From Caryophanales bacterium (GTDB lineage Bacteria; Bacillota; Bacilli; Exiguobacteriales; Exiguobacteriaceae), in NCBI GenBank assembly GCA_902362975.1, contig CABIYO010000016.1, positions 31,911 through 53,531 on the forward strand: a stretch of 21,621 bases of DNA, written 5' to 3'. Each line of letters starts with the position of its first letter. Within the stretch, counting starts at the first letter, position 1. This document shows positions 1 to 8,436 of the stretch, piece by piece. A program made the position numbers and the translations under genes. A model generated the notes under the pieces. It was not told the DNA's origin and did no database searches. It saw only the letters and a list, made by a program, of their open reading frames with translations.

Positions 1-954
1 ATTTTTCACCATGACGTAGTCTACGGTGCGCAATGCCTCGAGACTGTCACCACCCGCGTAAGAAATCGCCGATTGGAGGTCTTGCTCCATCTCGGTCAAT
101 GTATCTTGTAGTGCCCCTTTGTGTTCGACAAACATCTTTTTCCCCTCGACGTTCTTTCGCTCACCCTTTTGGAACTCAGAAGCAGAACCGAAATACTCTT
201 TCAATTGTTTCCCGTCTTGCTCGAACGTTTCCCCCGGTGATTCATCGTGTCCTGCGAACAATGAACCAATCATGACCATCGAAGCGCCGAAGCGAATCGA
301 TTTGGCGATGTCACCGTGAGTACGGATGCCCCCATCCGCGATAATCGGTTTCGTCGCTGCTTTGGCACACCAGCGAAGTGCAGCCAATTGCCAGCCCCCG
401 GTACCAAAACCTGTTTTGATTTTCGTGATACACACTTTACCAGGACCGATTCCAACCTTCGTCGCATCCGCTCCGGCATGCTCTAATTCGCGAACGGCCT
501 CTGGTGTCCCGACGTTCCCCGCGATGACGAATGATCCAGGAAGATGGTGTTTGATATGCTGAATCATTCGGATGACCGCATTCGAATGACCGTGAGCGAT
601 ATCGATTGTAATAAATTCTGGCGTATGACCGGTCGATTTGAGCATTTCGATAAACCCATACTCTTCTTCCTTCACGCCGACACTGATGGATGCATACAAA
701 CCACGCTCATGCATGTCTTGGATAAACGCCAGGCGCGTCTCTGGATTGAAGCGATGCATGATGTAAAAATATCCGTTCTTGGCCAGCATCAATGCGACCT
801 TTTCATCGATAATCGTCTGCATGTTAGCCGGAACGACCGGTAATCGGAACGTGAAGCCACCAAGCTCGACGGTCGGGTCACATTCCGAACGACTGTCGAC
901 AATACATTTTGCAGGAATTAATTGAATATCTTCGTAATCAAATACTTTATCCAT
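1..954 (-). CDS. guaC: GMP reductase (C-terminus cut by window start)
   Basis: NADPH-dependent GMP reductase converts GMP to IMP with release of ammonia, linking guanine salvage to the adenine branch; cytosolic. The 318 visible residues start [14 protein letters not shown]. They carry the IMPDH/GMPR phosphate-binding and catalytic loop [15 protein letters not shown] (about 168-182) with the catalytic Cys at about 175, then [15 protein letters not shown] (205-219). There is no CBS insert, which separates it from IMP dehydrogenase. The Bacillus-type enzyme is about 326 residues, so only a few C-terminal residues are missing beyond position 1. The start codon at 954-952 is preceded by AGGGGTG. 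It is a single gene with its own promoter and PurBox-like sites upstream, consistent with the purine control known for guaC in B. subtilis. Function is recognised from family motifs; regulation is inferred. Confidence 0.95.
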   Translation of the reverse strand, partial: MDKVFDYEDIQLIPAKCIVDSRSECDPTVELGGFTFRLPVVPANMQTIIDEKVALMLAKNGYFYIMHRFNPETRLAFIQDMHERGLYASISVGVKEEEYGFIEMLKSTGHTPEFITIDIAHGHSNAVIRMIQHIKHHLPGSFVIAGNVGTPEAVRELEHAGADATKVGIGPGKVCITKIKTGFGTGGWQLAALRWCAKAATKPIIADGGIRTHGDIAKSIRFGASMVMIGSLFAGHDESPGETFEQDGKQLKEYFGSASEFQKGERKNVEGKKMFVEHKGALQDTLTEMEQDLQSAISYAGGDSLEALRTVDYVMVKN

Positions 955-967
955 ATATCGCACCCCT

Positions 968-980
968 ATTCACGAACATT
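968..980 (+). promoter_or_regulatory. Second, weaker PurBox-like site in guaC leader
   Basis: ATTCACGAACATT matches the PurBox consensus at 11 of 13 positions. It is inverted relative to the perfect site at 1103-1115 and lies between the predicted transcription start and the guaC ribosome site. The spacing to the other box (122 nt) is far larger than in classical paired PurBoxes, so function is uncertain. Confidence 0.3.
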
Positions 981-1017
981 AACATATTGAACAATAAAAA
1001 AACTTCGCCCATTCGGT

Positions 1018-1046
1018 AATATAACGTGAATAGAGTTTAAAGTCAA
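1018..1046 (-). promoter_or_regulatory. Sigma-A promoter of guaC
   Basis: On the minus strand TTGACT (1041-1046) is followed by a 17-nt spacer and TATATT (1018-1023), pointing at guaC with a leader of roughly 55 nt. Both hexamers are 5/6 matches to the vegetative consensus. Seen directly; activity is inferred. Confidence 0.6.
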
Positions 1047-1102
1047 AGGATAACTTAATCATTTCGTCTTAAAAATGAATAAAATTAAATAAATTGGTGT
1101 TT

Positions 1103-1115
1103 AATGTTCGGATTT
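1103..1115 (-). promoter_or_regulatory. PurBox-like PurR site upstream of guaC
   Basis: On the minus strand the sequence AAATCCGAACATT matches the Gram-positive PurBox AWWWCCGAACWWT at every position. It lies about 150 bp upstream of the guaC start and about 90 bp upstream of the predicted transcription start. No good second inverted box is present at the usual 16-17 nt distance. Confidence 0.5.
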
Positions 1116-1130
1116 AGGATTTATCTTCGA

Positions 1131-1146
1131 TGTTTCACGTGAAAAA
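1131..1146. promoter_or_regulatory. Near-consensus parS (Spo0J/ParB) site
   Basis: TGTTTCACGTGAAAAA matches the Bacillus parS 16-mer TGTTNCACGTGAAACA at every position but one (A for C near the 3' end). The core TTTCACGTGAAA is a perfect 12-bp palindrome. It sits in a gap between genes and abuts a terminator hairpin. A single mismatch leaves function open. Confidence 0.5.
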
Positions 1147-1170
1147 AGGACCACTTATCAGTGGTCCTTT
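1142..1170 (-). terminator. Intrinsic terminator of the diguanylate cyclase gene
   Basis: Arms AAAGGACCAC (1145-1154) and GTGGTCCTTT (1161-1170) enclose a 6-nt loop. Read on the minus strand the hairpin is followed by six U. The cyclase stop codon (1158-1160) lies in the loop, and the U-tract overlaps the parS-like site. Confidence 0.85.
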
Positions 1171-3215
1171 GCGAATGCATATTGATTTCGTCCGCCTGCT
1201 TTGGCTTCATAGAGAGCGAGGTCGGCACGTTTTAGTAACTGTTTGGTCGACAGTCCTTTTACATAACGCGCACCCCCGACACTTGAAGTCGTGATGAACG
1301 TATGTTGATCGATTTCCCATGGGCGCTGAAGTGCTTGAATAATTTTCTCTGCAACGCGATGTAGGGCACAGGGGTCGTTAAAGCGAATGAGAACGGCAAA
1401 CTCGTCACCGCCAAGTCTGGCAATCATATCTTGTTTGCGAAGCACGGATGTCAATCGACGAGCGAGTTGTCGCAAGAGCTCATCGCCCACATCATGACCG
1501 AACGTATCGTTGATTCGTTTGAATCGGTCAACGTCAAGAGCGAGGACGGCCAATTCACCTTGCTCGAATTCGGTTCGATCAATCGCTTCCTCGAGGTAGG
1601 CGAGGAAGAAACGACGGTTCGGTAAATCGGTCAGCGTGTCATGATACGCCAAATGTTTCAGTTGTTTCTCGAGCGCCTTTCGCTGCATGATTTCTCGGCT
1701 AACCGTTAAGTAGTGAAGGAGGTGTCCGGATTCATCATAGATGGCCTGAATTTTCGTTTCGAGCCAAATCCAGCGCTGATCAGCATGAAAATGACGGAAC
1801 TCAAGGGTCAAGGAGACGTCTTCTTCCTTCATTTCTTTCAACTGATCCCGGACGATCTGGATGTCGTCCGGATGGATATAGTCGAGCGTATTCTTCCTTT
1901 CGTAATACCCGACCGCAAAGCCGAGCACGGTACGGTGAGAAGGGGACGCATAACGAACGGTACCGTCCCGCTCTAGTATGCAGACGAGGTCACTCATGTT
2001 TTCTGTGATCAATCGATATTGTAACTCACTTTGTCTTAACGCTTGTTCCATTTTACGTTTTTCTGTGACATCACGCAAAATCGTTAAGACGGCCGTTTCG
2101 CCCTCATAATCGATGAGAAGGCTACTGATATCCATCTGGAGCTTGTCTGCACTCGGTGTCATGATGACCATTTCTGTATCTTGGATGGGGCCACCGAGTT
2201 CGAGAGAGGCGAGTCGTTGACGAGTGGACTGATGATACTCTTCTGCGATGAAGGAAAAAATCGATTCATTCTCAAGGTAGGTTTCCCCGATTGTGGCGAG
2301 TGACATCGCGTTCGCATATATAATCTGTCCTTCCTGATGCACAATGATGCCTTCCGGAATCGTCTCAATCAACTGACGGTAACGACGTTCGCTTTCGACT
2401 GTGGCACGCTCGGCGTTTTTCTCTGGCGTCAAATCGATGATGATCACAAACAGACCGGTGATGTTACCGCCGACCTCGATTGGAATGTTGAGGACGGTTA
2501 AGTCGAGTCGTTCCCCGGATTGATGTTCAGCATAAATGGAATACTTGTGTGGAATCCCAGACAGCGTGAATTGTAACCCTTTCCTGACCCGAGACCGCTC
2601 ACTCTCGGGAAGCCAATGCAGGAACGGATGATGAAGCATATCTTGTTCCGTATGACCCGTGATGACCGTGACGGCCGGGTTGATGGATTTAATGTTCAAC
2701 TGATGGTCGAGTACAAAGATGCCATGTGGAGAATACCGTCGTAGCGACTCGTGATGATCTTTCAAAATCGACAATTCGAGTTCACGACGCTTCCGTTTCG
2801 TCACTTCACGAACGACGGAGACGATATGGGTACACTTTCCCTCATCATTAAAAATCGGCGTCACTTCTGACTCGAAATAGTGAAGGGGGAGCGTCAATAC
2901 ATCATCCGCCTCGACCGTATCCGTATAAAAGGAGTCAGCAAGACGGTAGTCTTCGTAGACGACACTCTTTTTTGTACGAATCGCTTCATCGTAATACTGC
3001 GTAATAAGTGTAGCGGTCTCGGTCGGGACCAACTCATCGATGGTCTTCCCGACATCCGCATCCGACCAATTGATGGCCCGTTTCCCAGGCTCATTTACGA
3101 AGACGTAGCGATATGCTGAACCATCGACTTCCATAAAGAACACATAGTCTGAAATTTTATCGAACGTCCGTAGTAAAATCGATGCGTTGGATTGAAGTGT
3201 TTGGTCAGTTTTCAT
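1158..3215 (-). CDS. Diguanylate cyclase with four PAS domains
   Basis: Predicted to make c-di-GMP from two GTP, with output tuned by ligands or redox signals sensed by PAS domains. Of 685 residues, four PAS-like units run at about 15-140, 150-265, 275-390 and 392-515, followed by a GGDEF domain (about 520-680). The active-site GGDEF is intact (602-606) and an inhibitory RxxD I-site (RKQD, 593-596) lies five residues before it, so product feedback is likely. No EAL or HD-GYP domain is present. I see no clear membrane segments, so it is probably cytosolic. The ATG at 3215 follows GAGGGAGA. A weak promoter (TTGAAA, 17 nt, AATGAT on the minus strand) may lie just upstream. The first PAS resembles that of the decayed PAS-GAF gene at 19898. 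The signals sensed cannot be read from sequence. Confidence 0.92.
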   Translation of the reverse strand: MKTDQTLQSNASILLRTFDKISDYVFFMEVDGSAYRYVFVNEPGKRAINWSDADVGKTIDELVPTETATLITQYYDEAIRTKKSVVYEDYRLADSFYTDTVEADDVLTLPLHYFESEVTPIFNDEGKCTHIVSVVREVTKRKRRELELSILKDHHESLRRYSPHGIFVLDHQLNIKSINPAVTVITGHTEQDMLHHPFLHWLPESERSRVRKGLQFTLSGIPHKYSIYAEHQSGERLDLTVLNIPIEVGGNITGLFVIIIDLTPEKNAERATVESERRYRQLIETIPEGIIVHQEGQIIYANAMSLATIGETYLENESIFSFIAEEYHQSTRQRLASLELGGPIQDTEMVIMTPSADKLQMDISSLLIDYEGETAVLTILRDVTEKRKMEQALRQSELQYRLITENMSDLVCILERDGTVRYASPSHRTVLGFAVGYYERKNTLDYIHPDDIQIVRDQLKEMKEEDVSLTLEFRHFHADQRWIWLETKIQAIYDESGHLLHYLTVSREIMQRKALEKQLKHLAYHDTLTDLPNRRFFLAYLEEAIDRTEFEQGELAVLALDVDRFKRINDTFGHDVGDELLRQLARRLTSVLRKQDMIARLGGDEFAVLIRFNDPCALHRVAEKIIQALQRPWEIDQHTFITTSSVGGARYVKGLSTKQLLKRADLALYEAKAGGRNQYAFAKDH

Positions 3216-3308
3216 CTCGTCTCCCTCATTTTGTTCGTTCTATTTTTTACACGTCATTTTTATCTTACCGCATCATTCGATTAAATGTGTGAACTTTCAA
3301 AAAAAGAC

Positions 3309-3510
3309 GAGGCTGGGACATAACCTATTAATTTTCTAAAAAAGAGGCCCCCGTGAGCGACTTGTTCGCTCACGAGGGCCTCTTGTCATTTTTATAGGTT
3401 CGTGCATTTCGGACTAAACAGAAAAGAAGGGGTCCGGCCACCGAAAATCGGTGACCGGACCCCTCTTTTTATCAAAAATCTTTAAAAGCGGTTAGTTATG
3501 TCCCAACCTC
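3309..3510 (-). repeat. Nested inverted-repeat element (possible structured RNA)
   Basis: The outer arms GAGGCTGGGACATAAC (3309-3324) and GTTATGTCCCAACCTC (3495-3510) pair at 15 of 16 positions. Inside are two 17-bp hairpins (arms 3344-3360/3366-3382 and 3428-3444/3448-3464). A further 10-nt pairing (3322-3331 with 3391-3400, 9/10) encloses the first hairpin. The single imperfect position of the outer stem and of each hairpin is C opposite A on the plus strand, but a G-U wobble on the minus strand. This suggests a minus-strand RNA. The element starts just after the aldo/keto reductase stop and may also act as its terminator. Elements with a TGGGACA-type terminus are, from memory, common in Firmicutes; the family was not checked. 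Confidence 0.7.
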
Positions 3511-3513
3511 TTT

Positions 3514-4350
3514 TTAGTACTCTTCGTATTCACGAGGATCTTGGTCATCGATGCGCCCATCCTGCTTCGTCAACGCATTGAGCGTCTCCATCTCTTCTTC
3601 GGTCAACTCGAAGTTGAAGACGTCGAGATTCTCTTTTTGGTGCAACTCGCTAGACGAGCGGGCGAGCGGGATGACACCAAGTTGCACGTGCCAACGCAAG
3701 ATGACTTGAGACACGCTCTTTCCTTTTTGTTTGGCGAGCTCGGTGATCTTCTCGTCATGGATGACCGTGCGGGCGCGACTGAGTGGGCTCCACGCTTCTG
3801 TGATGATGCCGCGTTCTTTATCAGCTTGCCGCTGTTCGACTTGTGAGAAGTACGGGTGTAACTCGATTTGGTTAATGACCGGTTTTTCTCCCGTTTCTTC
3901 AATCAAGCGGTCAAGGTGCTCCGGCATGAAGTTCGATACCCCAATGGAGCGGATCCATCCGTTTTTCTTCGCTTGAATCAACGCACGCCATGCCTCGACG
4001 TACTTGTCTTGTTTCGGGTTTGGCCAATGCAAGAGGAACAAATCCCAATAGTCGAGGTTCGCTCGATATAGGGACTCTCGAATCATCTCGAGCGCCTGGT
4101 CGTAGTCATAATACTGCGCGCGCAATTTTGACGTTAAGAAAAGCTGTTCACGAGGGATGCCGGATTGGCGAACTGCTTCACCGACCGCGCCTTCATTATC
4201 GTAGCGAATCGCCGAATCGATGAGTCGATATCCGTTCCGGATGGCGCACGTGATGGCGTCGACCCCTGCTTCACCTTTCAAATAAACCGTCCCGAGTCCG
4301 ATGGCCGGAATCTCATAACCGTCATGTAACTTGATTGTTGGAATACCCAT
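3514..4350 (-). CDS. Aldo/keto reductase
   Basis: NADPH-dependent reduction of aldehydes or ketones by a TIM-barrel enzyme; cytosolic, probably detoxifying reactive carbonyls. The catalytic tetrad is visible: Asp45 and Tyr50 in LIDSAIRYDNEG, Lys75 in FLTSKLR and His108 in DLFLLHWPNP. The C-terminal IPLARSSSELHQKEN (about 225-240) fits the cofactor phosphate-binding segment. At 278 residues it has the usual family size. I chose the ATG at 4350 because GGGAGG (4357-4362) lies 6 nt upstream; an in-frame ATG at 4365 abuts that ribosome site. It is probably a single gene: 78 bp separates it from the upstream membrane gene and the repeat element follows directly. The substrate is unknown; B. subtilis YtbE and YvgN are the kind of relatives I would expect. 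Confidence 0.92.
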   Translation of the reverse strand: MGIPTIKLHDGYEIPAIGLGTVYLKGEAGVDAITCAIRNGYRLIDSAIRYDNEGAVGEAVRQSGIPREQLFLTSKLRAQYYDYDQALEMIRESLYRANLDYWDLFLLHWPNPKQDKYVEAWRALIQAKKNGWIRSIGVSNFMPEHLDRLIEETGEKPVINQIELHPYFSQVEQRQADKERGIITEAWSPLSRARTVIHDEKITELAKQKGKSVSQVILRWHVQLGVIPLARSSSELHQKENLDVFNFELTEEEMETLNALTKQDGRIDDQDPREYEEY

Positions 4351-4428
4351 CAAATGCCTCCCCATTCAAAATCCGTCCTCTTCTCCGCTATTCCACTTTC
4401 AACGGAAATGAAACGTTTGAATGTGAGG

Positions 4429-5391
4429 TCAACGTCGAAACGCTTTGATCAAACCTTCTGCCAAATCGAGGATACACACGATGATGATGGTGAGTAAAAC
4501 ACTCCAGACGCCCCAACGACTGATTGTTTCGAGGTCGACGTTGATTTGCTCAGCAATCAACGAGAGCGCTTCGGTCGAAATGAGATCGGGTTGCAGCATA
4601 ATGAGCGCTGTGACGACAATCCATACGATATTGAAGAGCGCGTTCCACAAGGCGAGCGGCTTTGTCCAGTGGCGAACGATCCATTTGTAAATGGCGATGG
4701 CGATGCCAAAGGCGGCCAGGGCGATGACAAACGGGAAGAATTGATCCAAGACCGATGTATTGAGTAGCGGATAGGATCCACTATCGGTGACGACACGAAT
4801 CAACTGCTCGGCGTTGACGTACAATACGACCATCAGAACGGTAGCGACAATATCAAACAAAATCGAACCAAAAGAAATCGAGGTCGAACGTGGTTTTACT
4901 TTCTTGAGTTGTTCAGGTTTCCAACTCGAGAAGGGCACTTCACCCTCAGGTACGGCACGCTCGATGATGAAGAACGTGAGAGTGATCCAGAATAGCGTCT
5001 GAACGACGACATTGAAGATGGCCGCCCCAGTTTGAAGGAATGCTTGAATCAAGAATTGACTCCAAGACGTGTCGTCGATGGGATTGGTCAAATAACTGAT
5101 GATCGAGAGAATGGTGACAACCGTGACGGCAATCGGTAAGACGATTTTAATGATATTCACGTACTGTGTGAAGAGAGCAGGACCGATGAGATAGAGTGGT
5201 CGGTTCGCGTAGCGGGCAGCGAGGATATGAGGGTCGCCGAGTTGGCGCAATGCTTCAAATAAAGCCGCTTCAGACGGGTCATTTCCAGTCATGTCATCAA
5301 TGGTCGATTCCAATTCGAGTGCGACGTCTTGCCGCATTGACTCTGGGATTCGAGAGGTGACTTCATCGATATACACATCACGAAGATTCAT
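4429..5391 (-). CDS. HAAS-domain multi-pass membrane protein
   Basis: 320 residues. The N-terminal 60 or so form a soluble helical module of the HAAS type (YIDEVTSRIPESMRQDVALE, then LRQLGDPHILAARYANRP), which is typically encoded next to PadR regulators. After it come about six hydrophobic segments (roughly 77-100, 115-143, 173-196, 213-235, 245-265, 293-313). I chose the ATG at 5391 because AAGGAGG stands 8 nt upstream; ATGs slightly further upstream are too close to the ribosome site. The start overlaps the end of padR by 14 bp, so the pair is translationally coupled. No catalytic motif is seen. The role is unknown; such pairs are generally linked to envelope or stress responses. Confidence 0.75.
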   Translation of the reverse strand: MNLRDVYIDEVTSRIPESMRQDVALELESTIDDMTGNDPSEAALFEALRQLGDPHILAARYANRPLYLIGPALFTQYVNIIKIVLPIAVTVVTILSIISYLTNPIDDTSWSQFLIQAFLQTGAAIFNVVVQTLFWITLTFFIIERAVPEGEVPFSSWKPEQLKKVKPRSTSISFGSILFDIVATVLMVVLYVNAEQLIRVVTDSGSYPLLNTSVLDQFFPFVIALAAFGIAIAIYKWIVRHWTKPLALWNALFNIVWIVVTALIMLQPDLISTEALSLIAEQINVDLETISRWGVWSVLLTIIIVCILDLAEGLIKAFRR

Positions 5392-5725
5392 GATCATTTC
5401 CTCCTTCAATTAGACGGGTCAACGTTTTCGACATGTTCATCCATTCCACGTACAACTCATTTAAAATGTCCATTCCATCCGAGCTGAGCACGTAGTACTT
5501 GCGTGGTCGACTCTCTGTCGTATCCCAGGAACTCGTGACGAGTCCTTGTTTTTCCAGTCGACGCAAGAGCGGGTAGAGCGTACTTTGGTCAATGCTGATA
5601 TCGGCATCTAGCAGTGCTTGAACGAGAGAATAGCCGTATTGGGGTGTCTTCAACTGACTGAGCACCGCAATCGTCAACGTGCCGCGCCGCAATTCCGTCA
5701 CCAACGAGGCTTTTACATCAGACAT
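5378..5725 (-). CDS. PadR-family transcriptional regulator
   Basis: 115 residues with the PadR winged-helix fold: TLTIAVLSQLKTPQYGYSL (about 16-34), a recognition region DISIDQSTLYPLLRRLEKQG (about 42-61) and a wing TTESRPRKYYVLSSDG (about 69-84). It ends in one dimerisation helix, as in the short PadR-s2 group. The ATG at 5725 follows AAGGAGG. First gene of a two-gene operon with the overlapping membrane gene. An 11+3+11 inverted repeat at 5753-5777 covers the -10 of its promoter, so autorepression is likely. The inducer is unknown. Confidence 0.92.
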   Translation of the reverse strand: MSDVKASLVTELRRGTLTIAVLSQLKTPQYGYSLVQALLDADISIDQSTLYPLLRRLEKQGLVTSSWDTTESRPRKYYVLSSDGMDILNELYVEWMNMSKTLTRLIEGGNDHESS

Positions 5726-5752
5726 TTTTTCGCCTCCTTCATTCGTTTATCT

Positions 5753-5777
5753 TTATACTGTATATCATACACTATAA
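5753..5777. promoter_or_regulatory. Probable PadR operator
   Basis: Left arm TTATACTGTAT (5753-5763) and right arm ATACACTATAA (5767-5777) are inverted repeats matching at 10 of 11 positions, with a 3-bp spacer. The site spans the -10 box of the padR promoter, the usual place for autorepression by this family. Assignment to PadR is inferred from position. Confidence 0.6.
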
Positions 5778-5792
5778 GTTATCATACATCAA
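5764..5792 (-). promoter_or_regulatory. Sigma-A promoter of the padR operon
   Basis: On the minus strand TTGATG (5787-5792), a 17-nt spacer and TATGAT (5764-5769) lie about 40 bp before the padR start. The -10 box is inside the inverted repeat at 5753-5777. Confidence 0.6.
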
Positions 5793-5853
5793 TGTGAATA
5801 AAATATATTGAGTCATTTCCTGATTTTAGGATAATAAAGGGGAGGTGATGTTC

Positions 5854-6255
5854 ATGAAGTGGTGGTGGATGCTTGGAGGTGTGGTGATCGCCAGTTTATT
5901 GACGATCAATGCGCAATGGTATGGGAATGCGGCGACGTTTGGAGTACCGATTGGCTGGATCATCATGTTGCTAGTCTTGGCACAGTTTCGAAAGCCGACA
6001 TCGACTCTTTGGGCGGTGTCGATCGGAGTGATGAGTGTTGGGGTGGCGATTTTGCTCTCGATTCCGAGCTACTCGTTAACCGAGGCAGAAGAGGTGTTGA
6101 GCAAAACGTACAATGACGTGACGTACATGGAAAGCGTTCCGACGACCGGAGGAGAATGGAATCCATTCTCTCCTCGAGTGGGCTATCGATTTGAGACGGG
6201 GAGCGGAGAGTCGATTTTATTCATCCCGGACTCGGGGAAAACGTTTGAACTGTAA
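5854..6255 (+). CDS. Small membrane protein of unknown function
   Basis: 133 residues starting MKWWWMLGGVVIASLL. Three hydrophobic segments (about 5-20, 32-46, 52-72) are followed by a soluble C-terminal part of about 60 residues with NPFSPRVGYRFETGSGESILF, which reads like a small beta domain facing one side of the membrane. I chose the ATG at 5854 because GGGGAGG lies 8 nt upstream; the GTG at 5845 and ATG at 5848 overlap the ribosome site. It is transcribed away from padR and converges on ahpF, with a shared terminator. I do not recognise a family and propose no function. Confidence 0.7.
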   Translation: MKWWWMLGGVVIASLLTINAQWYGNAATFGVPIGWIIMLLVLAQFRKPTSTLWAVSIGVMSVGVAILLSIPSYSLTEAEEVLSKTYNDVTYMESVPTTGGEWNPFSPRVGYRFETGSGESILFIPDSGKTFEL

Positions 6256-6256
6256 A

Positions 6257-6290
6257 AAAGACTCGCTCTCATGATAGAGGGCGAGTCTTT
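6257..6290. terminator. Bidirectional terminator between 5854 gene and ahpF
   Basis: AAAGACTCGCTCTC (6257-6270) pairs with GAGGGCGAGTCTTT (6277-6290) with one G-U wobble and a 6-nt loop. The A-rich and T-rich flanks serve both strands. Confidence 0.85.
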
Positions 6291-6293
6291 GTG

Positions 6294-7817
6294 TTAGTTG
6301 CGGATCAAGTAGTCGAAGGCGCCGAGTGCGGCTGTCGCACCAGAACCCATCGAGATGATGATTTGTTTGTAGGCGCTGTTCGTGCAGTCTCCTGCCGCGA
6401 ATACACCTGGGACGTTCGTCGCGCCATGACGGTCAACGACGATTTCCCCGAAGTTGTTGCGCTCGACCGAGTCGAGCCAGTCCGTGTTCGGCACGAGACC
6501 GATTTGGACGAAGACGCCTTCAAGTTCGACATGATGTGACTCGTTTGTCTCACGAGACACATACGAGATGCCGTTCACTTTGTCCGTACCCGTGATTTCT
6601 GTCGTCTGAGCGTTCGTGATGACAGTCACGTTCGGGAGGCTGTGGAGACGATCTTGTAGCACTTGGTCGGCCTTGAGTTCAGGAGCGAACTCGAGGACCG
6701 TTACGTGCTTGACGATTCCTGCGAGGTCGATGGCCGCTTCGATTCCAGAGTTACCGCCACCGATGACCGCCACACGTTTCCCTTCGAAGAGAGGACCGTC
6801 ACAGTGCGGGCAGTAAGCGACCCCTTTGTTTTTGAACTCCGCTTCACCTGGGACGTTGACGTTACGCCAGCGTGCACCGGTTGAGAGGATGACACTCTTA
6901 CTCTTCAAGACAGCGCCGTTCTCGAGTTCGATCTCGACGAGGTCCTTTTTCTCAAGACGTTTCGCGCGTTGAAGGTTCATGACGTCGATGCCATACTCTT
7001 TGACGTGCTCTTCTAGACTTGCGACGAGTTTTGGACCTTCTGTATAAGCAGTACCGATGAAGTTTTCGATGCCCATCGTGTCCATCACTTGGCCACCGAA
7101 GCGCTCCGCGATGATTCCAGTACGGATTCCTTTACGAGCCGCATATACGGCAGCACTTGCACCAGCTGGACCCCCACCGACGACGAGGACGTCGTACGGG
7201 TCTTTGTCCGAGAATGAAGAGGCGTCAGGACCTGTACCGAGTTTTGCCAAGATCTCTTCGAGTGACATCCGACCGTTACCGAACGATTCGCCGTTCAAGA
7301 AGACCGTCGGGACAGCCATGATTTCTTTCGCTTCCACTTCATCCTTGAACGCGGCTCCGTCAATCATCGTGTGGGTGATGTTCGGGTTAAGGACGCTCAT
7401 GACGTTTAGCGCTTGCACGACGTCAGGACAGTTGTGGCAGCTGAGACTGATGTACGACTCGAAGTGATACGTGCCTTCGATGTTTTGAATCTGTTTGATC
7501 GTGTCCGCATCGACTTTCGGCGCGCGCCCGCTCACTTGGAGGAGGGCGAGGACGAGTGATGTGAACTCATGTCCGAGTGGAATCCCCGCGAAGACGATTC
7601 CTGTCTCTTCAGATGGACGATTCACGCTGAAGCTCGGCGTACGCTCGAGCGTCGCGCGTTCGACCGAGATGCGTGATGACATGCTGGCGAGCTCGTTGAC
7701 GAGCTCGAGCATCTCGTTTGAGACTTTGTCTTCCCCAGCGCTCACACGGAGGACGACGTCGCCCTCCATGAGCTGGAGATATTGGTCGAGCTGTTGTTTA
7801 ATCGCTGCTTCTAACAT
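6294..7817 (-). CDS. ahpF: Alkyl hydroperoxide reductase subunit F
   Basis: NADH-dependent flavoprotein disulfide reductase that re-reduces AhpC for peroxide detoxification; cytosolic. It has 507 residues, normal for the family. The N-terminal double-thioredoxin domain carries the electron-transfer Cys pair C127-HN-C130 ([11 protein letters not shown]). The thioredoxin-reductase-like body has the FAD loop [12 protein letters not shown] (212-223), the redox Cys pair CPHC (336-339), the NADH loop [11 protein letters not shown] (352-362) and AAGDCT (474-479). The ATG at 7817 follows AAGGAGCG. It lies 11 nt downstream of ahpC, so the two form one operon that should be under the PerR box ahead of ahpC. 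Confidence 0.97.
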   Translation of the reverse strand: MLEAAIKQQLDQYLQLMEGDVVLRVSAGEDKVSNEMLELVNELASMSSRISVERATLERTPSFSVNRPSEETGIVFAGIPLGHEFTSLVLALLQVSGRAPKVDADTIKQIQNIEGTYHFESYISLSCHNCPDVVQALNVMSVLNPNITHTMIDGAAFKDEVEAKEIMAVPTVFLNGESFGNGRMSLEEILAKLGTGPDASSFSDKDPYDVLVVGGGPAGASAAVYAARKGIRTGIIAERFGGQVMDTMGIENFIGTAYTEGPKLVASLEEHVKEYGIDVMNLQRAKRLEKKDLVEIELENGAVLKSKSVILSTGARWRNVNVPGEAEFKNKGVAYCPHCDGPLFEGKRVAVIGGGNSGIEAAIDLAGIVKHVTVLEFAPELKADQVLQDRLHSLPNVTVITNAQTTEITGTDKVNGISYVSRETNESHHVELEGVFVQIGLVPNTDWLDSVERNNFGEIVVDRHGATNVPGVFAAGDCTNSAYKQIIISMGSGATAALGAFDYLIRN

Positions 7818-7828
7818 GCAATCGCTCC

Positions 7829-8392
7829 TTACAATTTACCGACGAGGTCAAGGCTTGGGCGGAGTGTTTCAGAACCCTCTTCCCATTTCGCTGGGCAGAC
7901 TTCGCCTGGATTGTTGCGTACGTATTGTGCTGCTTTGACTTTGTTGACGAGCGTGCTCGCATCACGGCCGATGCCGTCAGCGTTGATCTCAACAGTTTGG
8001 ATGACACCGTCTGGGTCGATGATGAACGTACCACGGTCTGCGAGACCTTCTTCTTCGTTCAAGACGTCGAAGTTGCGTGAGATGACGTGTGATGGGTCAC
8101 CGATCATGATGTACTCGATTTTTCCGATTTTCTCAGATGTTTCGTGCCAAGCTTTATGTGTGAAGTGTGTGTCTGTAGAGACAGAGTATACTTCTACACC
8201 GAGGTTTTTAAGTGTAGCGTACTCGTTTTGAAGGTCTTCAAGTTCAGTTGGGCAGACGAATGTGAAGTCAGCTGGGTAGAAGCAGACAACGCTCCATTTA
8301 CCTTTAAGGTCGTTCTCTGTAACTTCGAGGAATTCACCTGTTTGGAATGCTTGTGCTTTGAATGGTAGTACTTCTTTGCCGATTAATGACAT
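7829..8392 (-). CDS. ahpC: Alkyl hydroperoxide reductase subunit C (peroxiredoxin)
   Basis: Typical 2-Cys peroxiredoxin reducing hydrogen peroxide, organic peroxides and peroxynitrite with electrons from AhpF. It has 187 residues, as usual. The peroxidatic Cys47 lies in [13 protein letters not shown] and the resolving Cys166 in GEVCPAKW; the GGLG-type decamer signature region (ADGIGRD) is also recognisable. The ATG at 8392 has a strong GGAGG ribosome site. First gene of the ahpC-ahpF operon. A PerR-box-like operator 45 bp upstream overlaps a TATAAT -10, so derepression by peroxide is expected. Confidence 0.98.
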   Translation of the reverse strand: MSLIGKEVLPFKAQAFQTGEFLEVTENDLKGKWSVVCFYPADFTFVCPTELEDLQNEYATLKNLGVEVYSVSTDTHFTHKAWHETSEKIGKIEYIMIGDPSHVISRNFDVLNEEEGLADRGTFIIDPDGVIQTVEINADGIGRDASTLVNKVKAAQYVRNNPGEVCPAKWEEGSETLRPSLDLVGKL

Positions 8393-8436
8393 GGGTTATG
8401 TCCTCCTTTTTTTTTACTCTAGCGTTTCTATATCGA

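Noticed and set aside
4395..4420. Possible CcpA cre or sigma-B site upstream of the aldo/keto reductase
   Set aside because: The cre core lacks the needed central spacing and the sigma-B-like -10 matches only 4 of 6; too weak to annotate.
6291..7938. Several plus-strand ORFs opposite ahpF and ahpC
   Set aside because: They are antisense shadows of highly conserved genes, lack ribosome sites and have no recognisable domains.
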